Below are positions 35,960-63,432 of a stretch of DNA of 64,000 nt, piece by piece; positions within the stretch are counted from its first letter, which is position 1; each line of letters opens with the position of its first letter. The DNA comes from Breviolum minutum Mf 1.05b.01 (taxonomy: Eukaryota; Sar; Dinophyceae; Suessiales; Symbiodiniaceae): NCBI GenBank assembly GCA_000507305.1, contig DF239541.1, positions 124,001-188,000 on the forward strand. Reading direction: 5' to 3'. A program made the position numbers and the translations under genes. Below the pieces are notes generated by a model. That model was not told the DNA's origin. It was given only the letters and a program-made list of their open reading frames with translations, and ran no database searches.

Positions 35960-37084
35960 TGATGGCTTGGCAAATAATGCGCCATGACCCAATTGTGGAA
36001 GCTCTGAAGAGTTTTCGCCGTTTAGCCTGGTCAATTTGCCCTTGGGTCAAACTAGATAGCATAATGGTAATTGATTGATGCTATGTAATCCCCAAAAAAC
36101 GGGTGTTTCAGTAGTTTGGGATAGTCACCAGAAATCATTGCAGAGGTTTGCTGGTTGAACTAGTTTGGTGATGGTTTCACTGCTGAACTCAATACAAATA
36201 ATCTGAGTTTTGTTGCAGACTTACACCCCCGAAGTTTAACATAGCCCCTGAAAAATGGTGGTTGGAAGACTACTTTCCTATTGGGAAGGTAACTTTTCAG
36301 AGGCTACGTTAAATTTCGGGAGGGTAACGATGATGTATGACTTCACTATTTTGCGGATTTGAATGATAAGGATTGTGAATTACACCAAACACAACTGGCT
36401 GGTTGAACCTGTTAAAATGGGATTGCCTAATTTTGGAAACGACACTCCCCCTGAAACGTTCCCATCTTGAAAGGTAGTCAGGTAGTCTTCCAAGCATCGT
36501 TTTTCAAGGGCTATGATAAAGTTCACTGGTGTATCATGTTTCAGGTTGGATTTTAGCATTATTCCAAGTTATCTCATCATTTGACCAGACCCAGATAGCG
36601 ACCTTGGTGCTGAGCCCCTAGAAAAGCCTCAAGGACCAACTGGCTTTCCCCAAACAATCAACCGTTGATTGAATAAAACCTGGAGAAAATTTCATCATAG
36701 TTCGTCACCCTTGGAGAGGTCCTTGATCCATAGGTCATAGTAATAGGGAAAATTCCGGTACCCTTGGATGGTACCCTAGCTGTTTAACACCCCAAGGAGC
36801 CCTTCAAAAGGGGATGATATACCCAATAAATACCCACTATATAAGGTGTATTTGGGGTTGATTATTAAGGGGGCCCCCATCCCAAAAATACCAGCATTTT
36901 TCCTATGAAAAGGCTGACGAACACGTCTTTTTCTGTTGGCTTTTCTTGTTTGCTGCTCCCCGTGAGGCAGAGATGAATGAGTCCTGCTGGCACAAATTGT
37001 GATGTCAAAAATCCTTCCTCCAAACATGGAAGTGGGAAATGATCCAAACTTGGAAGCAAGTAACTTATCCTAATTTATCCTAAC

Positions 37085-37194
37085 TTACACCCCTGAAGAT
37101 TAACATGGAGCATAATCATGGAGGTTTGATTGGAAGATAATTTTCCTTTCTGAATGGGCGATTTGTAGGTGCCATGTTAGTCTTCCAGGGTGTA
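37085..37194. repeat. Hairpin element, family F
   Basis: TACACCCCTGAAGATTAACA is complemented by CATGTTAGTCTTCCAGGGTG and pairs further inward. The centre carries TTGGAAGATAATTTTCC. Confidence 0.9.
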
Positions 37195-37443
37195 TCTTCT
37201 ATGACAGCCCCAAAACGTCCACTGAAGCATTGTTGTTTCAGGAAAGTCTCGTGAAGTGTGCTTTGGATGGTTGAGCAGGTTGATCAAGACATGCTGGGAA
37301 TTGATCAAGATGTATGTATATGATATGTTTTTAGATATTAAAATACGTATTCTTTCAATATAATATATATATATATATATGTATCCATATATCCATATAT
37401 ATGTACAATGAAATATTTGTAGTTGTATAAAACCAGACAAACT

Positions 37444-37537
37444 TGCCGTCCTTTCCGGGACAGAAGATGTCCACCAAAAAATCCAGTTTNGCCGTCCTTT
37501 CCGGGACAGAAGACTGTCCACCAAAAAATCCAGTTTT
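37444..37537. other. Two near-identical 46-base copies around a single N (37490)
   Basis: GCCGTCCTTTCCGGGACAGA through CCACCAAAAAATCCAGTTT is present on both sides of one N, differing by one inserted base. This is what an assembler leaves when two contig ends that really overlap are joined. Confidence 0.85.
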
Positions 37538-38708
37538 TTCCTCAGAGTTCCAAGTTTGCTTGTCCCAAGGTTCACCATTTTTTTGGACCAAGATATGAGC
37601 GCCACCACATTAAAAACACTGGATGGATGGTGTATTTACCTATAGAATTACCATAATCTGCGGGAAAAAAGATGTGTACCTTAATAAACTGCGGTTTTTA
37701 GATGTGGTTTCAAACATTTTTCCATACATTGATCCGTTTTTTATGGATTATAGAATCTATAGAACTGATTAAACTCCATGATGTTTGGATAAATGATGAC
37801 ACCATCTCCGCCAACTCTTTGGGTCGGTTGGTGCATCAAGTGAGGTATGAAGCAGTTATCTTAGTATGATCATGTATAACCTATACCATCCGGAAACACG
37901 ATTCAATGAGCAAATCCGCAACTCTCTATATATAATTATTGTTCATTATGGATGATGAATTCTAAGTATCTAAGTGTAATATAGTATAATATTTAATATA
38001 TAATATATAATATATTTATATATGCAACATGTATATATACATCGCCAGAAACTCGTTATATGCGTATAGAATCTATCCAGAAACACTCAGCCAATGTCCC
38101 AGATATGTGGAAGTGGAAATCATGAGGCATGAGTCTCTACATCCACTATTTCCCACAGCATCCAGGAATGGTATATTTCCCTACATTAACCATCATTTAC
38201 CATACAAACCAACCGAATGTAGGCAAATATTCCAGATACGTGGATGGTATGGATTTGTCAGTTCATGATGTCACCCTTCTTTCCAAAAAAGATCGAGACT
38301 TCAAAACAGCTTCATGGTGAAATCGCCAAAACAAAACTCACTCAAAAAGGTTCATCTCGTCTCCATCTCCATCTCCGGCCGGCCTCGGCCGGATTCTTTG
38401 GACCGCAGGCATTTTTCCCAAAGAGTTTAGCATTCTGCCGGTTCGCCCTTTTTTTAAAGAAAAAAAACTCCACCTTCTCCGGGTTCGCCACCTGACCTGC
38501 CGGTTGGCGCCACCCCGTCATGCCGACCTTCGGTCTTGCCTTTCTTTTGAGTCGCCTGGGCGATGGCGCACGTGGAGCCTCCGCGTTGGCAAGGAAAGCG
38601 AATTTGGTTCTTCCAGGACAAAAACTGAAGGCAAACGTTGCTACAAAAGCCTTGCAGAATGAGAGGACGCCTCCAGGGTCACTCATCTTTTTTGAAAATT
38701 TTGAAAAT

Positions 38709-38803
38709 TACCTTCCAGGAAACTAACATATCCCACCTCGGGAAAAGGAACATCATCTTCAAAAGTATCCTTGGTAGGGGACATGTTAGTTTCCTGGAGA
38801 GTA
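38709..38803. repeat. Hairpin element, family D
   Basis: TACCTTCCAGGAAACTAACA pairs with TGTTAGTTTCCTGGAGAGTA. The centre reads GGAACATCATCTTCAAAAG. Confidence 0.9.
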
Positions 38804-41773
38804 GTTATAGTTTTTGAGGGGGGAGAGAATTGAAAGAGGGCTTGATTGATGATATGACAGTTGGTAGATGTTGGTTGAATTTTGTTTGCTGGCAGTTGAA
38901 AGTTCATGTTCCACATACAAGAAGAAGCATGCATAAATTCTCTCATGCAAACTAGGAGGAGAACTTTCTCTCTGAAATTGCTTCAATTCTGGCAGAATTC
39001 TGGTAATGTGTCTAGATTTGGGGGGGAACAATAGTGCTGTCAAGTTTCAATCATGTTGCATTTTTCTTTTCCCGGTGAAAGATGATTCCATTTTGAACAT
39101 GTGGAAAAATGATTCCATTTTGAAGATACATGTTTGTTTTCCCAGCTCAGCAGAAGCCATCAGGATAGTTTTTTTTCTACAGATCGATTGGAGTTGAGAA
39201 GAGTACCCCAAAAAAATTCCTTGGAAGAGTCCTGTTATATCATCCCCTCCCTGAAACTAACAGCTCGCATCTGAAAATGGGTTTTCTCCAAGAGGAGAGG
39301 CTTGTCTCCCAGCAGACAGGTCTCAGATTTTTGATTGAAAGGTTTTTGCTTACAAATATACATACCTACACAGGTAGATAGATAGGCTCCCCTTTAGGAA
39401 CTGCTAGGACAGATAGATAGTTTCGGAGTTTCAACAGGAGAGGAACAGGACAGTTTTAATCCTTCGAAGTGCTACACCAGAGAACCATTTCTTTTGGGGG
39501 TGCCTGAACTTGAAGATTGAATCTTAAACTGGAAATTAAGAAAACGATCATAAACTCCATAGACTTTCGGTTTGTTGGGCAATGTTTCGGAGCATCTCTT
39601 TGTGAGCACCAGGATGACATTATTTGTTTTTAAAGGTTTGGGCATCCGGAATTAAAACCGGATTCTTTACCGCTGATGATTTCGGTGGTAGTAGATCCAA
39701 ATCATTGACAAACCTCCAAAATTTCAAAATTGGATGTTTTTGCCCCTTGATGCTGTTGGAATCATGAATCTCTAGATGATATGATTTTACAAAGTTTCAT
39801 TCAATACATCCCAGAGAGAAAAATAACATACTAAGGGTCAATATCTTCCAGGTCACATGAGAAGTTCACCGTGCAAACTCTGGAGCGTGTTTTGTGGGTA
39901 ACTTTACTAGCATACCACACTTGTGACCGACATGTCATGTATGTTCAAGTCTTTTGTTTCAGGAAAACTTCAAGTCAACGGCGAAGGGTGGGGGGGTAGA
40001 TCCAACTTATACCCTCTGGTAAACTAACATAGCAATGAAATATCCCCATGTTCCATGGGACAAATACATCTTAAATGACTGTTGCTGGGGGGTCCCAACT
40101 CCCAATCCATCGATGTTTCTTGGTGGCGCTGCTGAAGGTCCAAGCGGAGCTTGGTGACCTTGGCCTTTCTAGCAGGTGCCTATCGTTCTAGCCAACGGGG
40201 ACGTTCACGTCGCCTAAGCTCTTCGCGTGTGGCCATGGGAGGAGCGACATGTTTGTTTTTTTGGGTGAAAGTTGAAAGGTGGTCATGAATTGGCGAGAGG
40301 AGCGTGATTTGTTGGTTTCGGATAAAACGAGACATGGAATTGTGGGTTGTGGTTAGATATACATATTACATAATATATCTATATACACATGTTTTGCATA
40401 TATATGCACGTAGTGTGTATATGTGTATATTGACAGAGAGAGAAAGAGAGAAGCATTTTTGTGCAAGATGTGTACGTTTTATTAATTTTTGTTGTTGTAT
40501 GTTTTGTTTATGTTTTTGGTTTACGTTATGCAGCACCTTGATTGAAATCATCAGAATCTAGATCAAGGTATTTTAGCTGATATTCCCCATTGTTTTCTAT
40601 AATCTCATGTGTGAAACACGTTGGTAAGTGTAGGAAAACAGTCAAGTTAGAGAAAAAAAACAACATCCCAAAGCTTGCTGGAACTGTAATAGCAACACTA
40701 TTGCCTGCTTGAATGATCCTTGAGATTGGCAAGATATGGTTGTAACTGCTGGTATAGTTTGATCAACAAGGTCAAGGATCGAGAAACACCCATTAGCCTG
40801 CATCCCCAGTCCATCACAAAAACAAACAATCAGATATCATGAGATCATAAGATCAGCCCCAAATCCTATGGTTCAGATGAAATTTCCCTTTAAAAAGGAG
40901 CCCGGCCTATTTTTCAGGGGTAAACCTCCTTGGTAGTTTCAGGGAGGTTTGCCAGGGCATTTTCAACCATGGAACCATGGCCTATGATTGAAACCATTCG
41001 CCCAGTGTTATTCAGCTTCAGGAATGATGCGTATGATTAGTCCAGAAGAGGCACTTCCAGGCGGGCCAGTTTTGGGGGGAGAGATGGAACCATCAGTGAA
41101 AGAAACAACATGTTGGGTTGGTTCCCATGGTTGGGAACGGTCAGAATTGTTTTCAAGGTTTTTTGTTGTTTCATGGAATGAACGGAACCTTGTAAAAACC
41201 TCAAAATCAAAGTGGATGGCAGGAAACCTGGCACAGGTTTCCATGGACCTTGGAGGTCTTTATATTAGAATATATGAATTGAAGGATTTTTATTGCGTTT
41301 AAAAAAAGCCTCGGATTTTGTTTGGAAGAAATTTATCCCCATGATCACCGGTTCTCTTGGATGAACATGTGAGATCAAACTGAGTTGGTTGGGAAAGGGA
41401 GCATCTAGGAGCCTATTCCTAGCGGTTTCACGGGAAGGTATCTGAAATCCCATGCAAGAATGGGAGAACTTGTGGGTTCAAGGAGTTACATGGATGGGTT
41501 TTGATGAATACTGAAAGAAATAGTTGCCACGTTGACTCCACGACTGGGGGCGATGGAGATGAAGTCACATGAAAAGTGTTGGTCTTCAAATGAGTCTATG
41601 TTTAGATGTTTCTTGTGAATAGGCTGCCATTTGCATGAACATGTTCATACACATACATATGGTATATACGGTATAGTGTATATATTGTTTGATAATTGCA
41701 TGTAATTTATATATATATAAGCTTAAGGTCATTCAATTTTTTAAACAAAAATCTTATAGTAAAAACCGATTAC

Positions 41774-41878
41774 TACTGTTGATGGAAGAAATCCTGCACC
41801 AGTTGATATGTAGTTTATCCCATTATTTGTAGGGTTTCATACATCCCAGGTGGTGCAGGATTTCTTCCATCAACAGTA
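41774..41878. mobile_element. MITE-like element, family A, copy 2
   Basis: The same 105 bp length and the same terminal inverted repeats as the copy at 35855, with about 90% identity between the two by eye. It ends immediately before the region that would hold the first msrA codons. Confidence 0.9.
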
Positions 41879-41949
41879 TGACCTCTGGTTCCTTCTCTTC
41901 CCAACCAAAAAAAACACCAGCAGCAACTCGGCCATCGGAGTTGCCGAAA

Positions 41950-56700
<14,751 letters not shown>

Positions 56701-56908
56701 GGGAAAAAAACAGACGCGGTGAGCACCCGCAGTTTTTGCGAGTTTGCCGAAATTGCGGGAGTTTGCCACAAAAAATCTCTGAGGTCTTCAACAAAGAATG
56801 ACTCAAAAAGCCGGTTTGTTTTTGGTTTTGAATCGTATGATATTTGACCAATTGTATATTTGAGAATCATATGCATATTTCGATTTGTCTTGTTGTTGCC
56901 ACTATTTT

Positions 56909-57202
56909 TCAGATACGGAATTGTATGCTGATGAGTTGAGACAAAAAGCATGAGAACCTCAGACCTTTTAATAAGACGTTCCTCCTATATACTGTAATTT
57001 TGCCTAGTAGAAACGGGATAGTGCAGGGGTTGTCCATCCCGTTGCCTTCCCGAGGAATTTTAATGACGAAGCTTTGGCTCTTTTTGCGAATGACGAAAGG
57101 AGACACACCTCCCGGCCGCTGCGTCGACTGGTTACAGATCACCAGCTTAAGACGCACCCAGTGCAACCACTGGTGGGACCCCGGGACAGAAGTTGCAAAC
57201 AC
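56909..57202 (-). other. Open frame, coding status unclear
   Basis: The minus strand is open through GGVSPFVIRKKSQSFVIKIP and REGNGMDNPC. The opposite strand is also open over 57074-57304. No family was recognised. Confidence 0.25.
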
Positions 57203-57315
57203 TCCAGAACAAAACTAACATGTTGCACGTGCCAACCCAAAAAACCAAATCCAAACAGAAAAGTAAAACACACAAAACAAATCACAACAAGGTTTCCACC
57301 ATAATTCTGGTCAAA

Positions 57316-57410
57316 TTATAGCGACCTCACACGACCTGGGCCCCGAAATTATGGTTTAGTAAGGCAAATCCCCTTTATTTCAGGGAAATCTAGGTTGGTG
57401 AAATATGATT
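57316..57410. repeat. Dispersed repeat related to 59825-59930
   Basis: Both blocks share GCGACCTCAC...GACCTGGGCCC, then a CAGG(G/A)AAATC and GGTTGGTGAAAT string about 70 bases later. They are on the same strand. Confidence 0.7.
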
Positions 57411-59130
57411 TCATTTGGCCAGATACATTCATATCATTCAATAATTTCAGGTGCGGAGCTGTTAGTTTTCAGAGAGAGTGTATATATAATCTGTTGCCGC
57501 TGAATGGAGAGCCTCCCCGACCTGGCCCGTGGCGATGTTCACGTGCCAAATGAAGTGACAAGTTCACGTGCCTGTGCTACTGTGCCACAAAAACATTCCA
57601 CATTTATTCATCTCCAAGTTGGAAAGATTCCAGGATGTTTTAGATTGTTTAACAAACGCACTTGTGTGAGAAAAGGCAAACCTTTTTTGGTGGAATAGAG
57701 TAACAGATATTTCATCAGGTGGGGAGGTGATCATCCTGAATGACTCAGCATGCATGACGTCGTGCGTCGTGCCTGCGAAAAAATGTGGACCCGCAGTTTT
57801 GGGCGAGCTGAGGAGATGATAAGGTGAGGTCATTTGTGTGAAGCCATAGGCCACTGAAAACTCAACAAAAAGTGGTGTAGATATAGGGCCTTAAGGAAGG
57901 CACTTGCTACCTTCCTATACCACCCTTTAGATCCCCTTAGTTTTGCTTTTAAAGGGTATGTAGGGACCAATGTAATCTCGTATTAAGTGATCCCCATTGT
58001 TTTTTGGGGCTCGGGTTGGTGATGTTGCTGGACCTCGTGCAACTGGAGGAGGGCTTCACGCGATTTTAGCAGTGGTCTACTGCTAAGTCCATGGATGATC
58101 AACCCTCTTTGTGAATGTTTACCTGGATCTTCCAGATATGTAGAATATTGTAAAATGTCTGCCTTTTGGTAGGTTTTTTTCTGGGGTGAAAAGGCACACA
58201 TTTTACACACTTCGAAGATTCAGGTATATGCTAAGCTTCTTCTTTCTTCATGTTTACAGTATGTCACGTTCAGAAGGATTCTGAAGCATATACTTTTCGA
58301 TGTTGCATTCCAAAATTACATCAGTTCAAAGACCTTTTTGGAACTGAAGGATGTTTTTTTTTGTTTTCGGAAGGTGATGTACTTTTTTTTAGCGGAAATT
58401 TAGATATCAGATATCTAAAGACTAAACCACCAATAAATCGAGATGAATGTTGGACCTTTGGAACTTGTTTCAATCATTGATTTGCCAATCACAGAAGCCT
58501 AAGTAGGGACATGTAGGGACCATTGATGTGACTTCAAATTGCTATCCTTTCTGATAGCGAAATGCAAGGACCGGCTGTTTGTGGTGATGGGATTCTAGTT
58601 TCCGGGTCCCAGCGATCTTTAATTAGTACGAAGTTGTTTCATCCTAGTGGTTGGGTTGGGTTTGTTATTGCATTGTTAGTTGCTGGAGAGGGATATGCCC
58701 AAGGGACATAAAGCAGACTCCAATTATTGCCTGTAGCACTTCTCCCCCCAAAAACGGCTCAAAATCAACTTGTGTTATGACAAAATCCTGCACCGGTCAG
58801 TGGGATGAAGTTTTTTTCCGGCTATTCGCTGAACTCATGACCGAAAATCGGAACCACACCAGTCGATTCCCCAAAAAATGCCGTTGGGACTACCTGGTAG
58901 CCAATGAGATCCATCATTGGGAACAACATGACAGCACGCTTTAGTGCTTCAGAAGCTTCACACAAAATGAGTGACCACCAATGTGGCAACTGGATCTCCA
59001 TCTCAACTCAACTTTTTTGAATTCTTCCACTCCAAAAAAAGGCCAAATATCAAAAGATGTCAATACCTGGCAATTCTTTGCATGTGCCTTTATTGGGATT
59101 TCAATTGGGAAAATTCAGAGGGCACGAATT

Positions 59131-59367
59131 AAAATGGTGAACATCTCATCCACAGCTGCTGCCCTCCTGGCAATCAACGCCTCGGTCCAACGCCAGGCTC
59201 ACCAAACTCCTGAGCCAATCCCTCAAGGCGGCTTCTGTCAAAAGTCACCGGCACCGGTTGGTGGCCTTCCACGTGGAAGGAGTTGGTTGGGTTGCTACAT
59301 GGATCCACGAGAAGAAACGAAGTTTCGTAGTATAAAGTTGTATATAAGTAATTCAGTATGTGTTTAA
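59131..59367 (+). CDS. Candidate coding exon, unknown
   Basis: The frame reads MVNISSTAAALLAINASVQR, QAHQTPEPIPQGGFCQKSPA, PVGGLPRGRSWLGCYMDP and stops at 59365. Its first half is Ala/Leu-rich and the second Pro/Gly-rich. Composition is protein-like, but neither splice site nor family is clear. Confidence 0.35.
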   Translation, partial: KMVNISSTAAALLAINASVQRQAHQTPEPIPQGGFCQKSPAPVGGLPRGRSWLGCYMDPREETKFRSIKLYISNSVCV

Positions 59368-60079
59368 GGGGATTTAAGGAGTTGTGTTAGGGTTATAAGT
59401 TAAGTTATATGATTTATGATTTATGATTTATGTTCAAAGCTGGTTTCTATCGATTGATTCTAAATTCCTACTACATTCTTCTACGTAGGTCTAATTACCA
59501 TCATGAAATAACTATGAAATCGATACTCACCAGAATTACGTGCTGAAGAACCGGCAAAAGGGCTGCTTTGTCCACAAAAGGATTTCGTTACCATGAATGT
59601 TTTTCAGCATCTTGGAAGGTGTATATAGTTTTATTCCAAATCTGTTTATTTCAGGGTAGACGTTCTTCTACTGCATGCCACCAAATCGGTATATCCAGAG
59701 AACAGTTTTCTGCAAATGATGATTTGGAACTGAGTTGATCCAACACTTCTCTACAACACTTCTCTCCAACACTTCTCTACATCCTACAGAAGTGTTACAA
59801 CCACACAACCACACAACCTCAAATTAGCTCGCGACCTCACGAACCGACCTGGGCCCGCAAAATGTAGCTGGAGGAAAGAAAATGGGACTCCTGGTTTCAG
59901 GAAAATCAGGGTTGGTGAAATCTGACAATTTGACCGGATATAAGTTAGATCTGCATGTCGAGAGCCATTTGACATCATTTGACCTTTCGAATTCTGCGAG
60001 TGCCCATGGTCTTGGAATTTAAATCTGGATTTGAATGAAGTTTCACTGACAGCAGAGGATCTATAGAGTTTACACATCA

Positions 60080-62030
60080 ATATATTTCTATATATATATA
60101 TATCTTTTCATATACAAAATAAAGATGTAGATAAATGTTTACATGTTCAGACATATTTCCACAAATTATCATTGTGTTTGCGATTATGCAGGGATGTTTC
60201 TCCAAAATTACCCTTTTTGGGATGAACATTTCAAAACACCAAGATTGACACAGTGACAAAAGCCCACGAGGAAAAGCAAGTGACACGTGACACCTGACTC
60301 CAGCGACCACATCGGAGAGATTCCCCATAGATCCATCCGAAAAACTGCCATGAATTCCACCGGTGTGGATCCGAACAGTTGCTTGGAATGCCAAAACCGG
60401 GGTGGCATAGGACGACTGAAGAACCCTCATGGTGGGTGTTTTTTGTTGGGAGAATACCACCAGCTCCAGGCATGTCTCCAAACATCTACCAGGTGGTTCG
60501 ATGTGACCTTTTTATGTCCCAGTTGGAGTAAAACACCAACAACCTTTGATTTCGGGTCATGAAAAACCATCCCAAAAACGTCACGGTCCTTGAATCACCT
60601 GGTATCCATCCCATTGACAAAACCCATGGGCCTTTCGTTTGATTGGGATGTTCTTTTTGCAGGGTGCTTTGGTTCCTTGGGATGGTTGGATGGAAACTTG
60701 TTGCAGGCGCTAAAACGCTCCCCAGAGAGAGCTTAATGGGATCTGGAACACAGGAGTGTTACATCCAAATATGATTTCCGGTCTCATAAAATCTGGTGAA
60801 TTTCAAGTTGTTGGTTAAAAGGTCCCTGTACATAATCGTCACCTTCCACTAGCAATGTGAGTCAAAGTATATTCAGGGACCTAGTAACGTCACTCAAAAC
60901 AAGAATTTCAGGGAGGCCATTCCCGGGGTGTGTCACCAAGACACCAAACGCTTGTTTGGTGCTTCACAGCAACCAATACGGGTGACACAGTCCGACTGCA
61001 GGGGATTCGGGTTTGCAAGTAGATGAGTCATGAGATATAAATAAAAATCTGCCTTTGTCAAATTAGCTTTCGACGATGTTCGTCGAAAAACCATAGGTTT
61101 GGAAACTGTTGACTATACCTCCCCCCCACCCAAAAAAAAACTGATGATAGAGTTCTTCCTATCGAGGTTTGTGTAGTTGCTTTTTGTTGGAACCCCTTGG
61201 ACTTAGACCACCTTAGACTCAGACCCTCAAAAATTCCACCAGAAAACCGGAGGGAGTAGGGAAGATTTGGAAGTTTCGCTATCCGAAGCCTCCCGGTGCC
61301 CCAACAAAAACCATGTGCTTCCCGGAAATTGGTTTCGCGGAATCCCAGAAACTTACCCAAATCACCACATGTGGTCGATCAACTCATTGATTCCATACGG
61401 GGGTGGTGATCAACCCAATAGTAGGGATTTATATAGCCGTTATAAATATGAAAAGCTATTTCCTATGGTTTTCAAAACCCATTCCCCCCTGGCAAATTCA
61501 TGAATATTTCATCCACTGGTTCCCCCGCAACTTCCAGGTGTGGCGAATAATGTCGCCTCGGTGGATCCCAAGGAGTTGTGGAACAATAGTTCTGATACTG
61601 CCAGTGGCCTATGGCGTGACTTTGTGTTTCTCGATTCGGAAAAAAAGTTCCATGACGTGACGTGACCTGGAAGTTCCGGGAAGGGTGGGTGTTTTTTGGG
61701 AGGGTGAGAACTTTTTGTTGTGTTGGGGGGGTTGCTCGAAAAGTTGTGTGAGAGAGGACTTTTCATGAGCACAAAAGAAATCAAAAGAAGTAAGAAGATG
61801 AAATACAAGACCTACAAAAACTTTGATACATCTTGGGTGGTTTCAATCATTAAGTAGATGATAAGTAGATGCATAGTAGTGATGGTAGTTTATTGCATGA
61901 TGGCACCAAAAGCAACAATAATAGATATAATAGCGCTATCAATAATGACAATGACAATCATAGCAAGAACAGCAGCAACAGCAACAAAAATACGCAACAA
62001 TTAAAGACACTCTAAATGATCAGTGATTCA
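60080..62030. other. No firmly supported gene
   Basis: Overlapping open frames occur on both strands near 60230-60560 and 61060-61360. None has convincing splice borders or recognisable motifs. Confidence 0.4.
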
Positions 62031-62032
62031 TG

Positions 62033-62122
62033 CCCTTCAGGGAACTAACATATCCTTTTCCCAAGGCACTATCGAAGATGGTTTTCCTTTTAAGGTGGGA
62101 TATGTTAGTTTCCTGGAGGGTA
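62033..62122. repeat. Hairpin element, family D
   Basis: CCTTCAGGGAACTAACATAT pairs with ATATGTTAGTTTCCTGGAGG around a GAAGATGGTTTTCC centre. Confidence 0.9.
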
Positions 62123-63011
62123 TGTGAAGTTCTGTCATTACCTGATAGCGGTGAGTTATTTCTTGATGCCAAAAATCTGTGTTGACAAGGCTATCTATGT
62201 GATCAATGTTGAAGTCTGAAAGGATGATAGGAGCAGTCTTAAAAATGAAGGTCAAAAAAAAAGATGGGTGAAGGTGACGTTTTTTTTGTTGAAAGGATTT
62301 GCTTGTTGTTGAGGGGACAAAAGAATCTTATCTCTTTGTATCAGCATTATGTTTCCATAGTAGCCCCTGAAATTCTACATCCTGCGTTTTGTTTAAAGCA
62401 AGTAGGATTTCATGGGTTGGGACTTCCCTTGATTCAATAAATCATGCATCCAGTTGAGCAGACGATCAGCTGATCCCATCATCTACCGGTTTGGTGTTTT
62501 TATAGATCCATCAACATGTCTTGCTGGATTTTGGCATATAATAACACAGAAACACTTTCCCCAGGCAACCTCGAGAAAGACTCAAAAGAAAGTTGCCTTT
62601 TCCAAGAAACTTCATTTGACAAGAGAAACCGGCTCAAATGCTGCAGAGATTTTTTTTTGCTACGTATTTCAGACCATAAATTCTCAACTGGCAGACAGGC
62701 TTCTTTTTCTTGTGTTGTGGGGTGGGGGTGGAAAACTCATCAAAAAAACAATCGCACCATCGTACCTGCAACACTGTACCTGAGGAAAGCATCGCAGTAT
62801 TTCACCGATACCATGATTACCACCTATGAGGCAACTCAACAAGGGTCTTGTTTTTCGTGGTTTCGATGGAGATATTTGCGGCTTTTGCACAAAACTTAAG
62901 GTTTTGGGTTTAATGGAATCCTTAAGGTTTGGCCAGTTCTTGTGGATTGTCATGTTTGAACGATTTTCTTATTTCATGGAATCCTAACCTCTGCTAATAG
63001 CTTTTTTTTGA

Positions 63012-63181
63012 CAATTGAAGTTGTACAAAGTTTCAGAGATGGGACCACTAATGATGTTCTCATCATATTTTTGTTCAATGGAGATGGATGTTTTGTGTTT
63101 GATGTCATCAGTGTTCCAATGAGATTTGTTGATAGCATCAGTCTTTCCAAAGTTGGATGTGCAGTCCAGAATGATGCAGAC
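63012..63181 (-). CDS. AT-rich candidate exon, unknown
   Basis: A TCTAG|G acceptor on the minus strand opens VCIILDCTSNFGKTDAINKS, HWNTDDIKHKTSISIEQKYD, ENIISGPISETLYNFNC. The frame stays open to a TAG about 30 bases further. Two other frames over the same bases are also open, so this is only a candidate. Codons are AT-rich compared with the 22-exon gene. Confidence 0.3.
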
Positions 63182-63432
63182 CTAGAATCTCCATGTAGCG
63201 TGCAGGTCACGAGAACATCAACCAAATTTGTTTGTCCTACCTCTGACAATGTAACATATATATATATATGTATCAATGTATATGCATGTAGCAATATGTT
63301 TACTTTTTACCTAATTTGACACATGTATTTCTCAGTTGTTGTTGTGTAACAAATATATGACATGTCCTTATGATTTGTCAGTAGGTATGTCAGAGAACTT
63401 CTTGATCTGAAACAGCCGTTCTCTGTTCTTAG

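Larger units (their letters stand above)
35479..41700. other. Gene-poor stretch with repeats
   Basis: The stretch holds hairpin elements and TA tracts. Weak minus-strand candidates are 35590-35680 (DRWLQDKITHLHPVIRVTQA), 38470-38578 (APRAPSPRRLKRKARPKVGM) and a short ATG frame at 40236 (MATREELRRRERPRWLER, then TAG) with a second open piece AKVTKLRLDLQQRHQ right after it. The stop between these last two pieces leaves no room for an intron, so they look like a broken gene or chance. Confidence 0.3.

Noticed and set aside
40110-40236. Small minus-strand gene starting MATREELRRRERPRWLER
   Set aside because: A stop follows at once, and the next coding-like piece begins too close for an intron.
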